Notes: generated by a model from the letters alone, not told the origin. Positions 45,062 to 54,246 are shown, counted from the first letter of the stretch. The stretch: DNA of 64,000 nt from Adlercreutzia faecimuris (GCF_022669055.1 NZ_JAJMLW010000003.1:124001-188000); one strand, 5' to 3'. Translations and numbers: made by a program.

Positions 45062-46456
45062 GTGAGGGAAAACCGCGACAATATCGTTGAAGACGAGGCG
45101 CTGGCCGCCGACGGCGCGGCCGCGGCCGCCGGCGCGAGGGGGCGGGACGCCTGGGCGTCGCGCACCGGGTTCATCCTGGCCTGCGTGGGCAGCGCCGTGG
45201 GCATGGCCAACATCTGGCTGTTCCCCTACCGCGTGGCCGACCTGGGCGGCGCGGCCTTCCTCATCCCGTACCTGCTGTTCGTGGCCCTGCTCGGGTTCAC
45301 CGGCGTCATCGGCGAGATGGCCTTCGGGCGCGCCATGGGCGCCGGCCCGCTCGGCGCCTTCGGCAAGGCCATGGAGCTGCGCGGCATCGCCCACGGGCGC
45401 GTGATCGGCCGCGTCATCGGGCTGGTGCCCACCATCGGGCAGCTGGCCCTGGCCGTGGGCTACGCGGTGGTGCTCGGCTGGGCGTTCAACTACCTGGTGG
45501 CCTCGCTCGACGGGCAGCTCATCGCGACCGAGCAGGTGGGGGCGTTCTTCGGCGCCGTGGCGTCGGACATGGGCAACGTCGTGTTCCACCTGCTGGGCCT
45601 GGCGCTCACCTTCGCCATCATGATCCTGGGCATCTCGCGCGGCATCGAGCGCATCAACAAGGTGCTCATGCCGGCGTTCTTCGTGCTGTTCGTCATCGTG
45701 GGCGTCCGCGTGCTGATGATGCCGGGGGCGCTCGACGGCTACGAGTACCTGCTGGTGCCGCGCTGGGAGGCGCTCGCCAACCCGACCACCTGGGTCTACG
45801 CGCTCGGCCAGGCGTTCTTCAGCCTGTCTCTGGCCGGCGGCGGCACGCTCGTGTACGGCAGCTACCTCAAGCAGGACGTTGACGTGGTGCGCTCGGCCCG
45901 CGACGTGGCCATCTTCGACACGCTGGCGGCGCTGGTGGCGGCGTTCACCGTGGTGCCGGCGCTGTTCGCCTTCGGGCTGGACGTGTCGAGCGGCCCGCCG
46001 CTGCTGTTCATCACGCTGCCCGGCGTGTTCCAGGAGATGCCGCTCGGCAATCTCTTCATGATCGTGTTCTTCCTGGCGGTGGTGTTCGCCGCGGTGACGA
46101 GCCTGATGAACCTGTTCGAGTCGCCGGTCGAGGCGCTGCAGGACCAGTTCCGCCTGCCGCGCTGGGCGGCCGTGGCCGTGGTGGCCGTCATCGCCGTGGC
46201 CGTGGGGCTGCCGCTCGAGAGCGGGGACGCGGTGTCGCTGTGGATGGACGTGATCTCCATCTACGTCATCCCGGTGGGCGCGTTTCTGGCCGCGGTCATG
46301 TTCTTCTGGGTGTGCCCGCGCGGGTTCGCGCGGCGCCAGGCCGAGCTGGGGCACGGCCCCATCGGGCCGTGGTTCGACGTGCTGACGCGCTACGTGTTCG
46401 TGGGCGTGACGGCCGCCGTCATCGTGCTCGGCATCTTCTTCGGCGGCATCGGCTAG
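45062..46456 (+). CDS. SNF-family sodium-dependent amino acid transporter
   Basis: 464 residues, about 11-12 membrane segments of the neurotransmitter:sodium symporter fold. TM1 reads GSAVGMANIWLFPYRVADLG with the unwound GxGN-type region; LGQAFFSLSLAGGGTLVYGSY corresponds to TM6. Likely substrate an amino acid. GTG at 45062 follows GGGAAGGGAAG. Element A2 starts 14 bp after the stop. Confidence 0.9.
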   Translation: MRENRDNIVEDEALAADGAAAAAGARGRDAWASRTGFILACVGSAVGMANIWLFPYRVADLGGAAFLIPYLLFVALLGFTGVIGEMAFGRAMGAGPLGAFGKAMELRGIAHGRVIGRVIGLVPTIGQLALAVGYAVVLGWAFNYLVASLDGQLIATEQVGAFFGAVASDMGNVVFHLLGLALTFAIMILGISRGIERINKVLMPAFFVLFVIVGVRVLMMPGALDGYEYLLVPRWEALANPTTWVYALGQAFFSLSLAGGGTLVYGSYLKQDVDVVRSARDVAIFDTLAALVAAFTVVPALFAFGLDVSSGPPLLFITLPGVFQEMPLGNLFMIVFFLAVVFAAVTSLMNLFESPVEALQDQFRLPRWAAVAVVAVIAVAVGLPLESGDAVSLWMDVISIYVIPVGAFLAAVMFFWVCPRGFARRQAELGHGPIGPWFDVLTRYVFVGVTAAVIVLGIFFGGIG

Positions 46457-46470
46457 CGCGTCGGGCGCCG

Positions 46471-46664
46471 TGGCCAGCATTCGGCTTGATTGCGCACATT
46501 TTTTCAACTTTGTCGCTATCTTTCGGCATCGAGGGGGCCTTGGGAGGGCGTTCTGCCCTCCTTTTGGGGCCCGAGTGGCCCCAGAGGGGGCATACGCGTC
46601 AGATTCAGCGCTGATTTAGCGACAAAGTTGAAAAAATGTGCGCTGAGGCACCGATTGCCGGCCA
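46471..46664. repeat. Paired-arm intergenic element A2
   Basis: Arms 46471-46517 and 46618-46664, 47 bp each; inner 26 bp (46492-46517 and 46618-46643) perfect and identical to A1 and A3. Outer ends start TGGCC. The core is 100 bp; its motif is degenerate (CCTTGGGAGGGCG). It fills the gap between convergent genes and ends 4 bp from the RNA methyltransferase stop. Confidence 0.93.
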
Positions 46665-46668
46665 GAGG

Positions 46669-47628
46669 TCAGGCGCGTACGCGGGTCTCCCAGAAGGCGA
46701 CGGCGCTCGCGGCGGCCACGTTGAGCGAGTCGACGCCGTGGGCCATGGGGATGCGCGCCACCCAGTCGCAGGCCGCGATGGTGGCCGGCGCCAGGCCGTC
46801 GCCCTCGGTGCCGAGCACGAGCGCGAGCCGCTCGCAGGCAGCCAGGCGCGCGTCGTCGACGGGCAGCGCGTCGTCGGTGAGCGCGAGTGCGCAGGTGGCG
46901 AACCCGGCCGCGCGCAGGAGCTCCGGCCAGCCCTCGCCTACGCGCGCCCAGGGCACCTGGAACACCGTCCCCATGGATACGCGCGACGCCCGCCGGTAGA
47001 GCGGGTCGTGGCAGCGCGCGGTGAGCAGCAGCGCGTCGATGCCGAGCGCCGCGGCGCTGCGGAACAGCGCACCCAGGTTGGTGGCGTTGGTCACGTCCTC
47101 GAGCACGGCCACGCGGCGCGCGCCCGCGACGAGCGCGACCGGGTCGGCCGGCGCGGGGCGCAGGAAGGCGGCCAGGGGCCCGCGGGTCTCGCGGTAGCCG
47201 GTGACGACGCGGCGCTCGGCGGCCGTCAGGACGAAGGCGGGCGCCGCGGGGTCGGCGGCGGCCATGCGCGCGGCGAGCGGGGCGGCCGCGTCGCGCCAGC
47301 GCTCCTCGGTGATGAGGGCGAGGGGCGCCGCGCCCTCATCCAGGGCGCGCTCGATGACGTTGGCCGACTCGGCGACGAACAGGCCGTTTGCCAGGCGCTC
47401 GGGGTCGGCCGACGGGTCGAGCGCCCGGGCGAGCCCCACCAGCTGGCGCGGGTCGCGCAGCTCGGCGTCGGTCATCGACGAGAACGGCGCCAGGCGCGGG
47501 TCGTCGAGCGACGCGGGGCGGGTGAGGACGGGCGCGGGCGCGGCGGCTGCGTCGGCACCCGCGCCGCGAGCTTCGGCCGGCGTCCGGCGTTCCGCCGCCG
47601 CGGGCGCGTCGCGATGAGGAGCCGCCAC
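46669..47628 (-). CDS. SpoU/TrmH-family RNA 2'-O-methyltransferase
   Basis: 319 residues. SPOUT trefoil-knot motifs: LEDVTNATNLGALFRSAAAL (motif 1), LVLGTEGDGLAP (motif 2) and RIPMAHGVDSLNVAAASAVA (motif 3). An N-terminal substrate-binding domain includes LFVAESANVIERAL. Methylates ribose in rRNA or tRNA; exact target unknown. GTG at 47628, 6 bp after the upstream thioesterase stop, has GGAG nearby and starts an Ala/Pro-rich leader. Last gene of a three-gene minus-strand operon. Confidence 0.85.
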   Translation of the reverse strand: MAAPHRDAPAAAERRTPAEARGAGADAAAAPAPVLTRPASLDDPRLAPFSSMTDAELRDPRQLVGLARALDPSADPERLANGLFVAESANVIERALDEGAAPLALITEERWRDAAAPLAARMAAADPAAPAFVLTAAERRVVTGYRETRGPLAAFLRPAPADPVALVAGARRVAVLEDVTNATNLGALFRSAAALGIDALLLTARCHDPLYRRASRVSMGTVFQVPWARVGEGWPELLRAAGFATCALALTDDALPVDDARLAACERLALVLGTEGDGLAPATIAACDWVARIPMAHGVDSLNVAAASAVAFWETRVRA

Positions 47629-47633
47629 CGCGC

Positions 47634-48068
47634 CTACTCCGGCTCGACGATGCCGTCGTAGAAGGCGTACAGGTCGGGCAGCGCGCGCTTGATGCTGACG
47701 GGGCGGAAGCTCCCACGTTCCACCATGCATGCGGTCACATGGCCGCTGACCAGGGGCTTGGCCGTGGCCGGGTTGTCGCCGGCGCGGAAGACGCGCTGCA
47801 GGTAGGTGGTCTTGGTCGGCCGCGACTCCACCACGCGCGTCGCCACGAAGGCGTCCTCGCCGTAGCGCAGCGGCTCGCCGTACTGGAGGTCGACGGAGTA
47901 GACGGGGCACATGTAGCCGGCCGCCTCGATGTCCGCGTAGGGGAACCCCGCCTTCTCGAGGAAGTCGGTGCGCGCGTCCTCGAAGTACAGCAGGTAGTTG
48001 GCGTGGTAGACGACGCCCATCATGTCCGTCTCGGCGTAGCGCGCCTTGATGGGGGTGAGCACCTCCAT
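47634..48068 (-). CDS. YbgC/FadM-type acyl-CoA thioesterase
   Basis: 144 residues, hotdog fold: ARYAETDMMGVVYHANYLLYFEDARTDF carries the catalytic Asp and His of the 4HBT class. Hydrolyses short or aromatic acyl-CoA. It begins 2 bp after the stop of the upstream flavoprotein gene; its ribosome site AAGGAGG lies inside that gene's last codons. Confidence 0.9.
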   Translation of the reverse strand: MEVLTPIKARYAETDMMGVVYHANYLLYFEDARTDFLEKAGFPYADIEAAGYMCPVYSVDLQYGEPLRYGEDAFVATRVVESRPTKTTYLQRVFRAGDNPATAKPLVSGHVTACMVERGSFRPVSIKRALPDLYAFYDGIVEPE

Positions 48069-48069
48069 G

Positions 48070-48561
48070 CTAGGCCTCCTTCCCGGGCACCAGCTCGATG
48101 GCCCGCTTGCCCGTGAGCCGCTCCACGTCGATGACGACGATGGCCGTGCGGCCGATGAGCTTGTCGATCTCCTCGTCCACGCCGGCCTCGAGACCGGCGC
48201 AGTACCTGAGCGCGAAGGCGCGGCACAGCGCGCGCTTCTCGGCCTCGTCCTCGACGATGCGCGCGGTACCGAAGGCGATGGCCGACGTGAACACGTTGGT
48301 GTACTCCTCGGGCCGCACCTCGTTGGAGCCCACGACGGCGAAGGACACCCGCGCGTCGGCGCGCAGGGCGTCCAGCTTGTGGCCGGCCGGCGCGCTGTGG
48401 AAGACGATGCGGCCGTCGATCCAGGCGTAGCTGAGCGGCACGGCGTAGGGGAAGCCGTCGGTGCCGGCGGTGCCGAGCACGCCCCACTCGCCCTCCTCTA
48501 TGATGCGGACGGCGTCCTCGGGCGGAAGCTCCTGCTTGCGGCGGCGCATGGCGGGTGACAT
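48070..48561 (-). CDS. PPOX-type flavin-binding protein (NimA-like)
   Basis: 163 residues. Split-barrel features: GEWGVLGTAGTDGFPYAVPL, IVFHSAPAGHKLDALRAD and VSFAVVGSNEVRPEEY are close to 5-nitroimidazole-resistance NimA proteins and heme/FMN binders of that group. Substrate not assignable. The ATG at 48561 follows GAGAGGACC. First gene of the operon with the thioesterase and RNA methyltransferase. Confidence 0.85.
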   Translation of the reverse strand: MSPAMRRRKQELPPEDAVRIIEEGEWGVLGTAGTDGFPYAVPLSYAWIDGRIVFHSAPAGHKLDALRADARVSFAVVGSNEVRPEEYTNVFTSAIAFGTARIVEDEAEKRALCRAFALRYCAGLEAGVDEEIDKLIGRTAIVVIDVERLTGKRAIELVPGKEA

Positions 48562-48764
48562 GGCGGTCCTCTCGGTCGGGTGCGGCTGGGCGCGCGGGCC
48601 GTGCGGCGGCGCGGGCGCGGCGCGGGCGTGGCGCGCGAGCCGCGTGACGGCTGCGCGGGCGCGGCACGTGGCGTGCGGTGGAGCCCCCGGCGCTCGCGCG
48701 CCTGCGTGGCGCCTATTGTAGGACTTCGCCGCGGGAAGGGCCGCGATCTGTCGGCAAAACCGCG

Positions 48765-48926
48765 TTTCATATCCATTTCGGCGAGTTTCCCGAGGCAAAA
48801 CGGCCCCTCAGGCGGTCCCTGCCGCCGATGCCACAATGGCGACCTGGGGAAACGCGGAATGACGCGGCGCCGTTGAGCGCAGAAGCGCCCGCAAGCCTCG
48901 GGAAACTCGCCGAAATGGATATGAAA
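48765..48926. repeat. Paired-arm intergenic element B3
   Basis: Arms 48765-48796 and 48895-48926 are perfect 32-bp inverted copies (TTTCATATCCATTTCGG outside, CGAGTTTCCCGAGGC inside) around a 98-bp core. GCGACCTGGGGAAACGCGG begins at 48839 (GACCTGGGG at 48841-48849). Nearly the same arms as B1 at 13449. Confidence 0.95.
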
Positions 48927-48940
48927 GGGCGATCTGGCTG

Positions 48941-49708
48941 TCAGCGGGCGAGCAGGCGCTCGCTCGTGGCGGCCAGCGCGGGGGCGAGGGCGGCGGCCTC
49001 GACGCCGCGGGCCGCGGCCAGGGCGTCCAGGGCCTCCTCCAGGCGCGCGCGCCAGGCGGCGCCGTCGAGCGCCTCGCCGTCGCGGGCGGGCTCGTCGGTC
49101 TCCAGCAGCAGGCGGTCTACCGGCAGGTCGCGGGCGTAGGCGCGCCCCCGGCGCGTGGCCAGCATCCGCGGCCCCACCGAGAAGCAGCATCCCAGGTCGC
49201 GGGCGCGCGTGAGCTCGGCGGAGGTGCCCGAGAACCAGTGGAAGACGACGTCGTTGCCTGTGTGCGGCGCGAAGGCGCCCGCCTCCTCCAGCACGTCGAG
49301 CGCGACGCCGGCCGCGCGCACGGCGTGGACGGAGTAGAGGTTGGCGTCGAACCGCTCGCAGGCGGCCAGCATGCGGCGCAGCGCCGCCACCTGGGCGTCG
49401 CGCGTCGCGGCCCGGGTGCCGCCGAAGTCGAGGCCGACCTCGCCGATGAGGGGCGTCTGGCCGGCCAGCTCGCAGAACAGCGCGAGTTCGTCCTCGCCGG
49501 CCGCGCCGTCGGCGAGCTGCCAGGGGTGCAGGCCCAGCGCGGCGTGCAGGGCGGGGTAGGGGGCCAGCGCCTCGCGCAGGGCCGGGAACTCGCCCGGCGC
49601 CACGGTGCACGCCAGCGCGCCGATCCCTGCGGCTGCCCCCTCGCGGGCGAGCACGGCGACGTCGGGGGCGAACCCCAGGTGGCAGTGCATGTCGTAGAGG
49701 TCCGCCAT
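48941..49708 (-). CDS. TatD-family metal-dependent hydrolase
   Basis: 255 residues. TatD/amidohydrolase-fold markers: YDMHCHLGF (metal-binding HxH), [15 protein letters not shown], and [12 protein letters not shown] with the last metal ligand. Members act as DNases or deoxynucleoside repair enzymes. The second-ligand region differs from E. coli TatD, so this is the divergent subgroup common in anaerobes. The ATG at 49708 is preceded by GGAGGCGAGGGG. Confidence 0.85.
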   Translation of the reverse strand: MADLYDMHCHLGFAPDVAVLAREGAAAGIGALACTVAPGEFPALREALAPYPALHAALGLHPWQLADGAAGEDELALFCELAGQTPLIGEVGLDFGGTRAATRDAQVAALRRMLAACERFDANLYSVHAVRAAGVALDVLEEAGAFAPHTGNDVVFHWFSGTSAELTRARDLGCCFSVGPRMLATRRGRAYARDLPVDRLLLETDEPARDGEALDGAAWRARLEEALDALAAARGVEAAALAPALAATSERLLAR

Positions 49709-50058
49709 GGCCCCTCGCCTCCGTTCCGCGTTTCGCGCGCCCAGCGCCCGGTGCCCGGGGCCGCGCCGGTTGCGCCCACCGCCCGCGTCCGCGCGCCTCC
49801 CGGCATCCGCCGCCCGGGGCGCCTGTCGCCTGCGCGCCCGGGACGCGCGCTCGTCGCACGCCTCGCGCTGGGAGCCCGCTACGCCCGGGTGCCGGCGCCC
49901 GCCGGCGCCCGCCGCGGCACCCCGCCTTCGCAAATGTGTTTCCTTTCCGGAAGTATACGCCCCCTCCGGCGGCCCGTGATACCATGCGACGGATGTTGAC
50001 GCGGCGTGAGGCCGCGTTCGCGTCTCCGGAGCTGCCCCCGACCCGTGCGAGGTCCACC
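49709..50058. other. Intergenic between tatD and uppP
   Basis: Divergent region without paired arms. A TACCAT box at about 49979-49984 is a possible -10 for uppP. An in-frame ATG at 49984 follows it directly but lacks a ribosome site and would add about 25 polar residues. Nothing else seen. Confidence 0.4.
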
Positions 50059-51114
50059 GTGGATATGATCATCGAGATTCTGAAAGCACTGCTCATCGGC
50101 ATTGTGGAGGGCATCACCGAGTGGCTGCCCATCTCCTCGACCGGCCACATGATCCTGGTCGACGAGTTCGTGAGCCTGGCCGTCAGCCCCGACTTCCTCG
50201 AGCTGTTCCTGGTGGTCATCCAGATCGGCGCCATCTGCGCCGTGCTCGTGCTGTACTTCCACAAGCTCAACCCGTTCTCGCCGCGCAAGACCGCGGCCGA
50301 GAAGCGGGGCACGTGGCGGCTGTGGGGCATGGTGGTCGTCGGGTGCATCCCGGCGGCGGCCATCGGGCTGACGCTGGACGACTTCTTCAGCGAGCACTTC
50401 TACAACGCCTGGACGGTGGCCGTCGCGCTCATCGTCTACGGCGTCGTGTTCATCGTGATCGAGCGCCACAACCGGCGCCGCGAGGCCGCCTACCTGGCCG
50501 CCGCCGGCGAGCGCCGGCGCGCCGCGGGCAGCCGCGCCGCCCAGCAGCCGGTCTTCGAGCGCCCGCGCGGCAAGCACGCGCGCGTCCCGCGCGACTACTA
50601 CGAGCGCCCCGTGGCCGAGCGCGCGGGCGACGGCGTGGTGGACGTCTACGTCGGCCCTGGCGACGACGGCGACGACGCCGAGCAGGCCCTGTTCAAGGTG
50701 CGCACCGTCGACGAGATCGACTGGAAGACGGCGCTTAAGATCGGCTGCTTCCAGATGCTGGCCATCATCCCCGGCACGTCGCGGTCCGGCTCCACCATCA
50801 TCGGCGGCATGCTCTGCGGCTGCTCGCGCACGGCGGCGGCCGAGTTCACGTTCTTCCTGGCCATCCCCGTGATGTTCGGCTGGGGCCTGCTCAAGGCGCT
50901 CAAGTTCGTCATGGGCGGCCTCGTCATGACGACCACCGAGATCGCCGTGCTGGTGACGGGCATCGTGACCGCCTTCGTCGTGTCGATCCTGTCCATCAAG
51001 TTCCTCATGGGCTACATCAAGAAGAACGACTTCACCGCCTTCGGCGTCTACCGCATCATCGTGGGCGTCGTGGTGCTGGCCTACTTCGGCTGCAAGCTCG
51101 CCAGCATCCTGTAG
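50059..51114 (+). CDS. uppP: Undecaprenyl-diphosphate phosphatase with enlarged loop
   Basis: 351 residues against about 270 in E. coli. Family motifs: [17 protein letters not shown] near the N-terminus and [17 protein letters not shown] in the second half, the catalytic Glu and Ser/Arg. About 70-80 extra polar residues (about 135-215; Arg-rich then Asp-rich) are inserted between membrane segments, on the side of the second catalytic loop. It recycles the lipid carrier for peptidoglycan and acts with the PopT transporter at 39519. GTG at 50059 follows GAGGT. Confidence 0.9.
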   Translation: MDMIIEILKALLIGIVEGITEWLPISSTGHMILVDEFVSLAVSPDFLELFLVVIQIGAICAVLVLYFHKLNPFSPRKTAAEKRGTWRLWGMVVVGCIPAAAIGLTLDDFFSEHFYNAWTVAVALIVYGVVFIVIERHNRRREAAYLAAAGERRRAAGSRAAQQPVFERPRGKHARVPRDYYERPVAERAGDGVVDVYVGPGDDGDDAEQALFKVRTVDEIDWKTALKIGCFQMLAIIPGTSRSGSTIIGGMLCGCSRTAAAEFTFFLAIPVMFGWGLLKALKFVMGGLVMTTTEIAVLVTGIVTAFVVSILSIKFLMGYIKKNDFTAFGVYRIIVGVVVLAYFGCKLASIL

Positions 51115-51177
51115 GCGCGCGGCGCGGAAGGGGACTGGCGGCGGAAGGCCGCCGGGCTGCGTCGGCCCGTGGGCCTG

Positions 51178-51347
51178 TTTCTGCCAAAAATCGGGGTTGT
51201 GCGCGCCGCCCTGCGTCGATGCCAGGGGCAATGCGGCTGGTTCGCTACTGTGACCTAGCGTTTCTGCTGCATCGGCTGGGCGTCTCCCGCGAGGACGCCT
51301 CGGAAACTCCCCTGAAGGGTTCACAGGCGGCGTTTTTGGCGGAAACC
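51178..51347. repeat. Paired-arm intergenic element D2
   Basis: Arms 51178-51207 and 51318-51347 share GTTT-TGCCAAAAA with weaker inner ends (about 11 mismatches in 30), so the element is decayed. It is class D: the right arm resembles D1 (GCCAAAAA then TGTGAACCC). The 110-bp core has GTGACCT at 51250 and CCAGGGGCAATGCGG near 51222. Confidence 0.7.
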
Positions 51348-51416
51348 AGGGCGGCTCCGCGCAAGCGCCTCGGGTGGCCGCCGTCATCGTCGTCGCCCCG
51401 GGGTCGCGCAAGCGCC

Positions 51417-51422
51417 TATAAT
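51417..51422 (+). promoter_or_regulatory. -10 box upstream of the first NrfD gene
   Basis: TATAAT at 51417-51422, 51 bp before the start. GCGCAAGCGCCT is repeated at about 51359 and 51407, the second copy abutting the -10 box, possibly an operator. Confidence 0.45.
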
Positions 51423-51472
51423 GCTGCCGAATCGGTGAGAGGGCGATAAGGCGGGAGGGGAGAGGACCGGCG

Positions 51473-52405
51473 ATGAGCGACCTGGTGGCGGCATACCTGT
51501 TCTGCGCGGGCGCGGGCTCCGGCGCCGCCTTCCTGACGGCGCTCTACGGCCTGGTCGCCGGCCGGCGCGCGGCCGGCCCCGGCAGCCCGCGCGTGCGCGC
51601 CGAGCTTACCCGCGTGGCCCTCGCCTCCTACGGCGCCGCGCTCGCGCTCCTCGTCTTCGGCATGCTCTGCCTCGTGTTCGATCTGGGGCGCCCCGACCTG
51701 GCGCTCAAGCTGTTTTTGCGCCCCCATCCCACGATGATGACCCTGGGCTCCTACGCCCTGGCCGCGCTGGCGGCGGCCCTGGTGGCGCTCATCGCGCTCG
51801 AGCTGCGCGCCCCGCGTCGCGCGGGGGCGCCCGGCCCGCGCCGGGCCCGCGTCGCCGCCCAGGTGGCGGCCGTCGTCGCGGCGGCGTGCGTCATGGTCTA
51901 CGCGGGCCTGCTGCTCGGCGCGTCCGACGAGGCGCCCCTGCTCACGACCCCGTGGCTGCCCGTGCTGTTCGTGGCGTCCGCCCTGGCCTCGGGCCTGGCG
52001 GTGGCGATGCTCGCGCTGGCCCTCGCCGGCAGCCCGCGCCTGCCCGCCGTGCGCGCCCTCGCCGGCCGGCTGACCGTCCGCGCCGATGTCGCCCTCATCG
52101 CGGCGGAGGCCGTCGCGGCAGCGGCCTACCTGGCGTCAGCGGGCGCAGGCCCCATCGGCCTGGGCGCCGCCGCTCCGCTCCTCGCCGGCGACGAGGCCGG
52201 CCTGTTCGTCGGCGGCTTCGCGGTGATCGGGATGGCGGTGCCGCTCGCCCTCGACCTGGCGCAGCTGCGGGGCGCCCTGCCGGGCTGGGCCTATCCGCTC
52301 GCCGCGGCGGCCACGCTCATCGGCGCGGCCTGCCTGCGCGTGGCCGTCATCCACGCCGGCTCGCCCGTCCTGGAGGCGCCCCTCCTCGCCCTGGGTTTTG
52401 CCTAG
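51473..52405 (+). CDS. NrfD/DmsC-type membrane anchor, stand-alone copy 1
   Basis: 310 residues, 8 or more membrane segments. DmsC/NrfD-like features: AYLFCAGAGSGAAFLTALYG at the N-terminus, FDLGRPDLALKLFLRPHPT in the second loop and TTPWLPVLFVASALASG. Such subunits hold the quinol site of molybdoenzyme complexes, but no catalytic or Fe-S subunit is adjacent. GntR and SPFH genes follow, the same order as the cassette at 62168. GGGAGGGGAGAGG precedes the ATG. Confidence 0.78.
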   Translation: MSDLVAAYLFCAGAGSGAAFLTALYGLVAGRRAAGPGSPRVRAELTRVALASYGAALALLVFGMLCLVFDLGRPDLALKLFLRPHPTMMTLGSYALAALAAALVALIALELRAPRRAGAPGPRRARVAAQVAAVVAAACVMVYAGLLLGASDEAPLLTTPWLPVLFVASALASGLAVAMLALALAGSPRLPAVRALAGRLTVRADVALIAAEAVAAAAYLASAGAGPIGLGAAAPLLAGDEAGLFVGGFAVIGMAVPLALDLAQLRGALPGWAYPLAAAATLIGAACLRVAVIHAGSPVLEAPLLALGFA

Positions 52406-52414
52406 GCGCGCCGA

Positions 52415-52450
52415 AGTGTCGCATGACATTGCGCCCGTCCGTGGGATAAT
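52415..52450 (+). promoter_or_regulatory. Promoter and candidate operator of the first GntR gene
   Basis: AGTGTC-N4-GACATT (52415-52430) is an inverted repeat with one mismatch that overlaps a -35-like ATGACA (52423-52428). GATAAT (52445-52450) lies 16 bp downstream. The word AAGTGTCGCA (52414-52423) recurs twice in the dms promoter. Autorepression by the GntR protein is inferred. Confidence 0.55.
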
Positions 52451-52495
52451 GGGCGCATAGGAGGACTCACGAGGCGAGGGAGGGTCGCGGACGCG

Positions 52496-52915
52496 GTGAC
52501 GGGCAAGGCGGTTCCAAGGTTCGAGGTGGACAAGGCGAGCAGCCTGCCTTTGTGGGTGCAGCTGCGCGACCGGTTCGTGTTCCTCATATCCTCGGGCTAC
52601 TACGAGCCCGACGAGCAGCTGCCCTCGGTGCGCAAGTTCGCCGCCGAGAACCACGTGAGCCTCAACACGGTGAGCAAGGCGTTCATGGCCCTTGAGCGCG
52701 AGGGCTACATCGTCACCCGCCACGGCAGCGGGGCCTACGTGCGCGGGGGCGTGTCCGAGGCAGTGCTGTCGGACATCGACGTCATAACGGAGGACTACGT
52801 CAGAAGCTGCCTGGAGCGCGGCATGGACCTGGAGGACATCCCGCGCTTCGTGGGCCAGGCCATCGCCCGGCTCAGGGCGGCGGGGGAGGGAGATGACCGC
52901 GATGCTCGGCCATAG
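52496..52915 (+). CDS. GntR-family (YtrA subgroup) repressor, copy 1
   Basis: 139 residues. Winged helix: LPLWVQLRDRFVFLISSGYY, EQLPSVRKFAAENHVSLNTV, GYIVTRHGSGAYV; a short C-terminal helical tail, as in YtrA regulators that control ABC or membrane genes. GTG start at 52496 with GAGGGAGGG somewhat far upstream. It overlaps the SPFH gene by 23 bp and follows the NrfD gene. A close paralogue is at 63302. Confidence 0.9.
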   Translation: MTGKAVPRFEVDKASSLPLWVQLRDRFVFLISSGYYEPDEQLPSVRKFAAENHVSLNTVSKAFMALEREGYIVTRHGSGAYVRGGVSEAVLSDIDVITEDYVRSCLERGMDLEDIPRFVGQAIARLRAAGEGDDRDARP

Positions 52916-53912
52916 CGCGCGCGGCGGCCGCGACCGCCGCGACGAGGGGGAGCGCTACCCGCTCTACGAGGGCGCGTCCGGCAACGGCCGGACCGACGTC
53001 GAGTTCGGCGCCGCCGCCGACGCCTACCGATCCGGCCGCGACCGGCGCTCGTCGCGCCTGGGGGCGGTGGCGCTCCAGGCGGCCTTCGGCCTGGCGCTCT
53101 TCGCCGTCGTCCTGGCGGCGGCGTGGCAGGCGGCGGGCGGCGTGTCGCTTCTGGCGCTCGTCGCGGCCGCCGTCGTGGGCCTGCTCGGCCTGTCGTCCAT
53201 CCACGTGGCCCTCGACTGGGAGCGCTTCGTGGTGCTGCGCGGCGGCCGCTTCCAGCGCCTGGCGGGGCCCGGCATCTTCTTCACCATCCCGCTTCTGGAG
53301 TACTGCACGCTGCGCGTCGACCAGCGCACCCAGGTCACGCCGTTCGGCGCCGAGGAGACGCTCACGGCCGACGTGGTGCCGCTCGACGTGGACGCGGTGC
53401 TGTTCTGGGTGATCTGGGATCCGGAGAAGGCGTGCACCGAGGTGGAGGACTGCTGCTTCGCGGTGGCGCTGACGGCCCAGACGGCCCTGCGCGACGCCAT
53501 CGGGCGCGCGGACGCCAGCGAGGTCATCATGCGCCGCGACCAGCTCGACCAGGAGATCAAGGACGCCATCGAGGCGCGCGTGGGCGACTGGGGCATCACC
53601 GTGCTGGGGGTGGAGGTGCGCAACATCATCCTGCCCCGGGCGCTCCAGGACGTCATGTCCCAGGAGGCCCAGGCCGAGCGGCGCCGCAGCGCGCGGCTCA
53701 CGCTCATGGAGTCCGAGAAGATGGTGGCCGAGCTGCTCTCCGAGGCCGCCGAGGTCTACCGCAACGACGAGATCGCCTACGACCTGCGCCGCATGCACCT
53801 CGTGCACGAGGGCATGCGCGACGAGAACAGCTCGCTCGTGGTGCCGTCGGCCTACACGGAGGGCTTCTCGGAGAAGCCGGCGGGGCTGGAGGAGAAGCCC
53901 CCGGCGCGCTAG
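52893..53912 (+). CDS. SPFH/band-7 (slipin-like) membrane protein
   Basis: 339 residues. A polar N-terminus (about 50 residues), two hydrophobic segments (about 55-100), then an SPFH domain: FQRLAGPGIFFTIPLLEY, RVDQRTQVTPFGAEETLTAD, DVDAVLFWVIWDPEKA, GITVLGVEVRNIILPRALQD. Slipins form membrane microdomain scaffolds and often pair with NfeD proteases, which are absent here. It starts inside the GntR gene and is translationally coupled to it. Confidence 0.88.
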   Translation: MTAMLGHSARGGRDRRDEGERYPLYEGASGNGRTDVEFGAAADAYRSGRDRRSSRLGAVALQAAFGLALFAVVLAAAWQAAGGVSLLALVAAAVVGLLGLSSIHVALDWERFVVLRGGRFQRLAGPGIFFTIPLLEYCTLRVDQRTQVTPFGAEETLTADVVPLDVDAVLFWVIWDPEKACTEVEDCCFAVALTAQTALRDAIGRADASEVIMRRDQLDQEIKDAIEARVGDWGITVLGVEVRNIILPRALQDVMSQEAQAERRRSARLTLMESEKMVAELLSEAAEVYRNDEIAYDLRRMHLVHEGMRDENSSLVVPSAYTEGFSEKPAGLEEKPPAR

Positions 53913-54027
53913 GGGGCGCCCGCGCGCGGCGCGGCGGTGGCATCGCCCGCGTCCTCGCGCCGCGCCGCGTCGCGTCGCGCCCGGCGGCCGGGGTGCGGCA
54001 GCGCCCGTGGAGGGGGCCTTCCCGCGA

Positions 54028-54093
54028 AGTGTCCCAACTTTTTCAAAAAGTGTCGCAATACACCTTGACTGTATTGCGACACTTTTGCATACT
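54028..54093 (+). promoter_or_regulatory. Promoter and operators of the dms operon
   Basis: TTGACT (54065-54070), 17 bp, CATACT (54088-54093). A perfect 16-bp inverted repeat (54046-54061 with 54071-54086, arm AAAAGTGTCGCAATAC) surrounds the -35 box and fills the spacer. ACTTTTTCAAAAAGT (54036-54050) is a second, overlapping palindrome, and AGTGTC occurs again at 54028. AAGTGTCGCA is shared with the gntR promoter at 52414. Repression by the nearby GntR is a reasonable inference. Confidence 0.75.
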
Positions 54094-54102
54094 GTGGCCC
54101 AT

Positions 54103-54118
54103 GAGAACAGGCCAGTTC
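54103..54118. promoter_or_regulatory. Inverted repeat in the dms leader
   Basis: AGAAC-N6-GTTCT lies at about +3 to +18 of the predicted transcript, a possible further operator or small hairpin. Confidence 0.35.
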
Positions 54119-54246
54119 TGATCACCTAGCCATGAGAGGGGGCGGCGGGGTGGGCGAGGCGCCGCGGGCGCCCTCGCCGGCAGCCGGCTCGCTGCAGCGC
54201 CGGCCGACGCACCGCCGCGGCCCATCAGAATCACCTGGGAGGAGAT

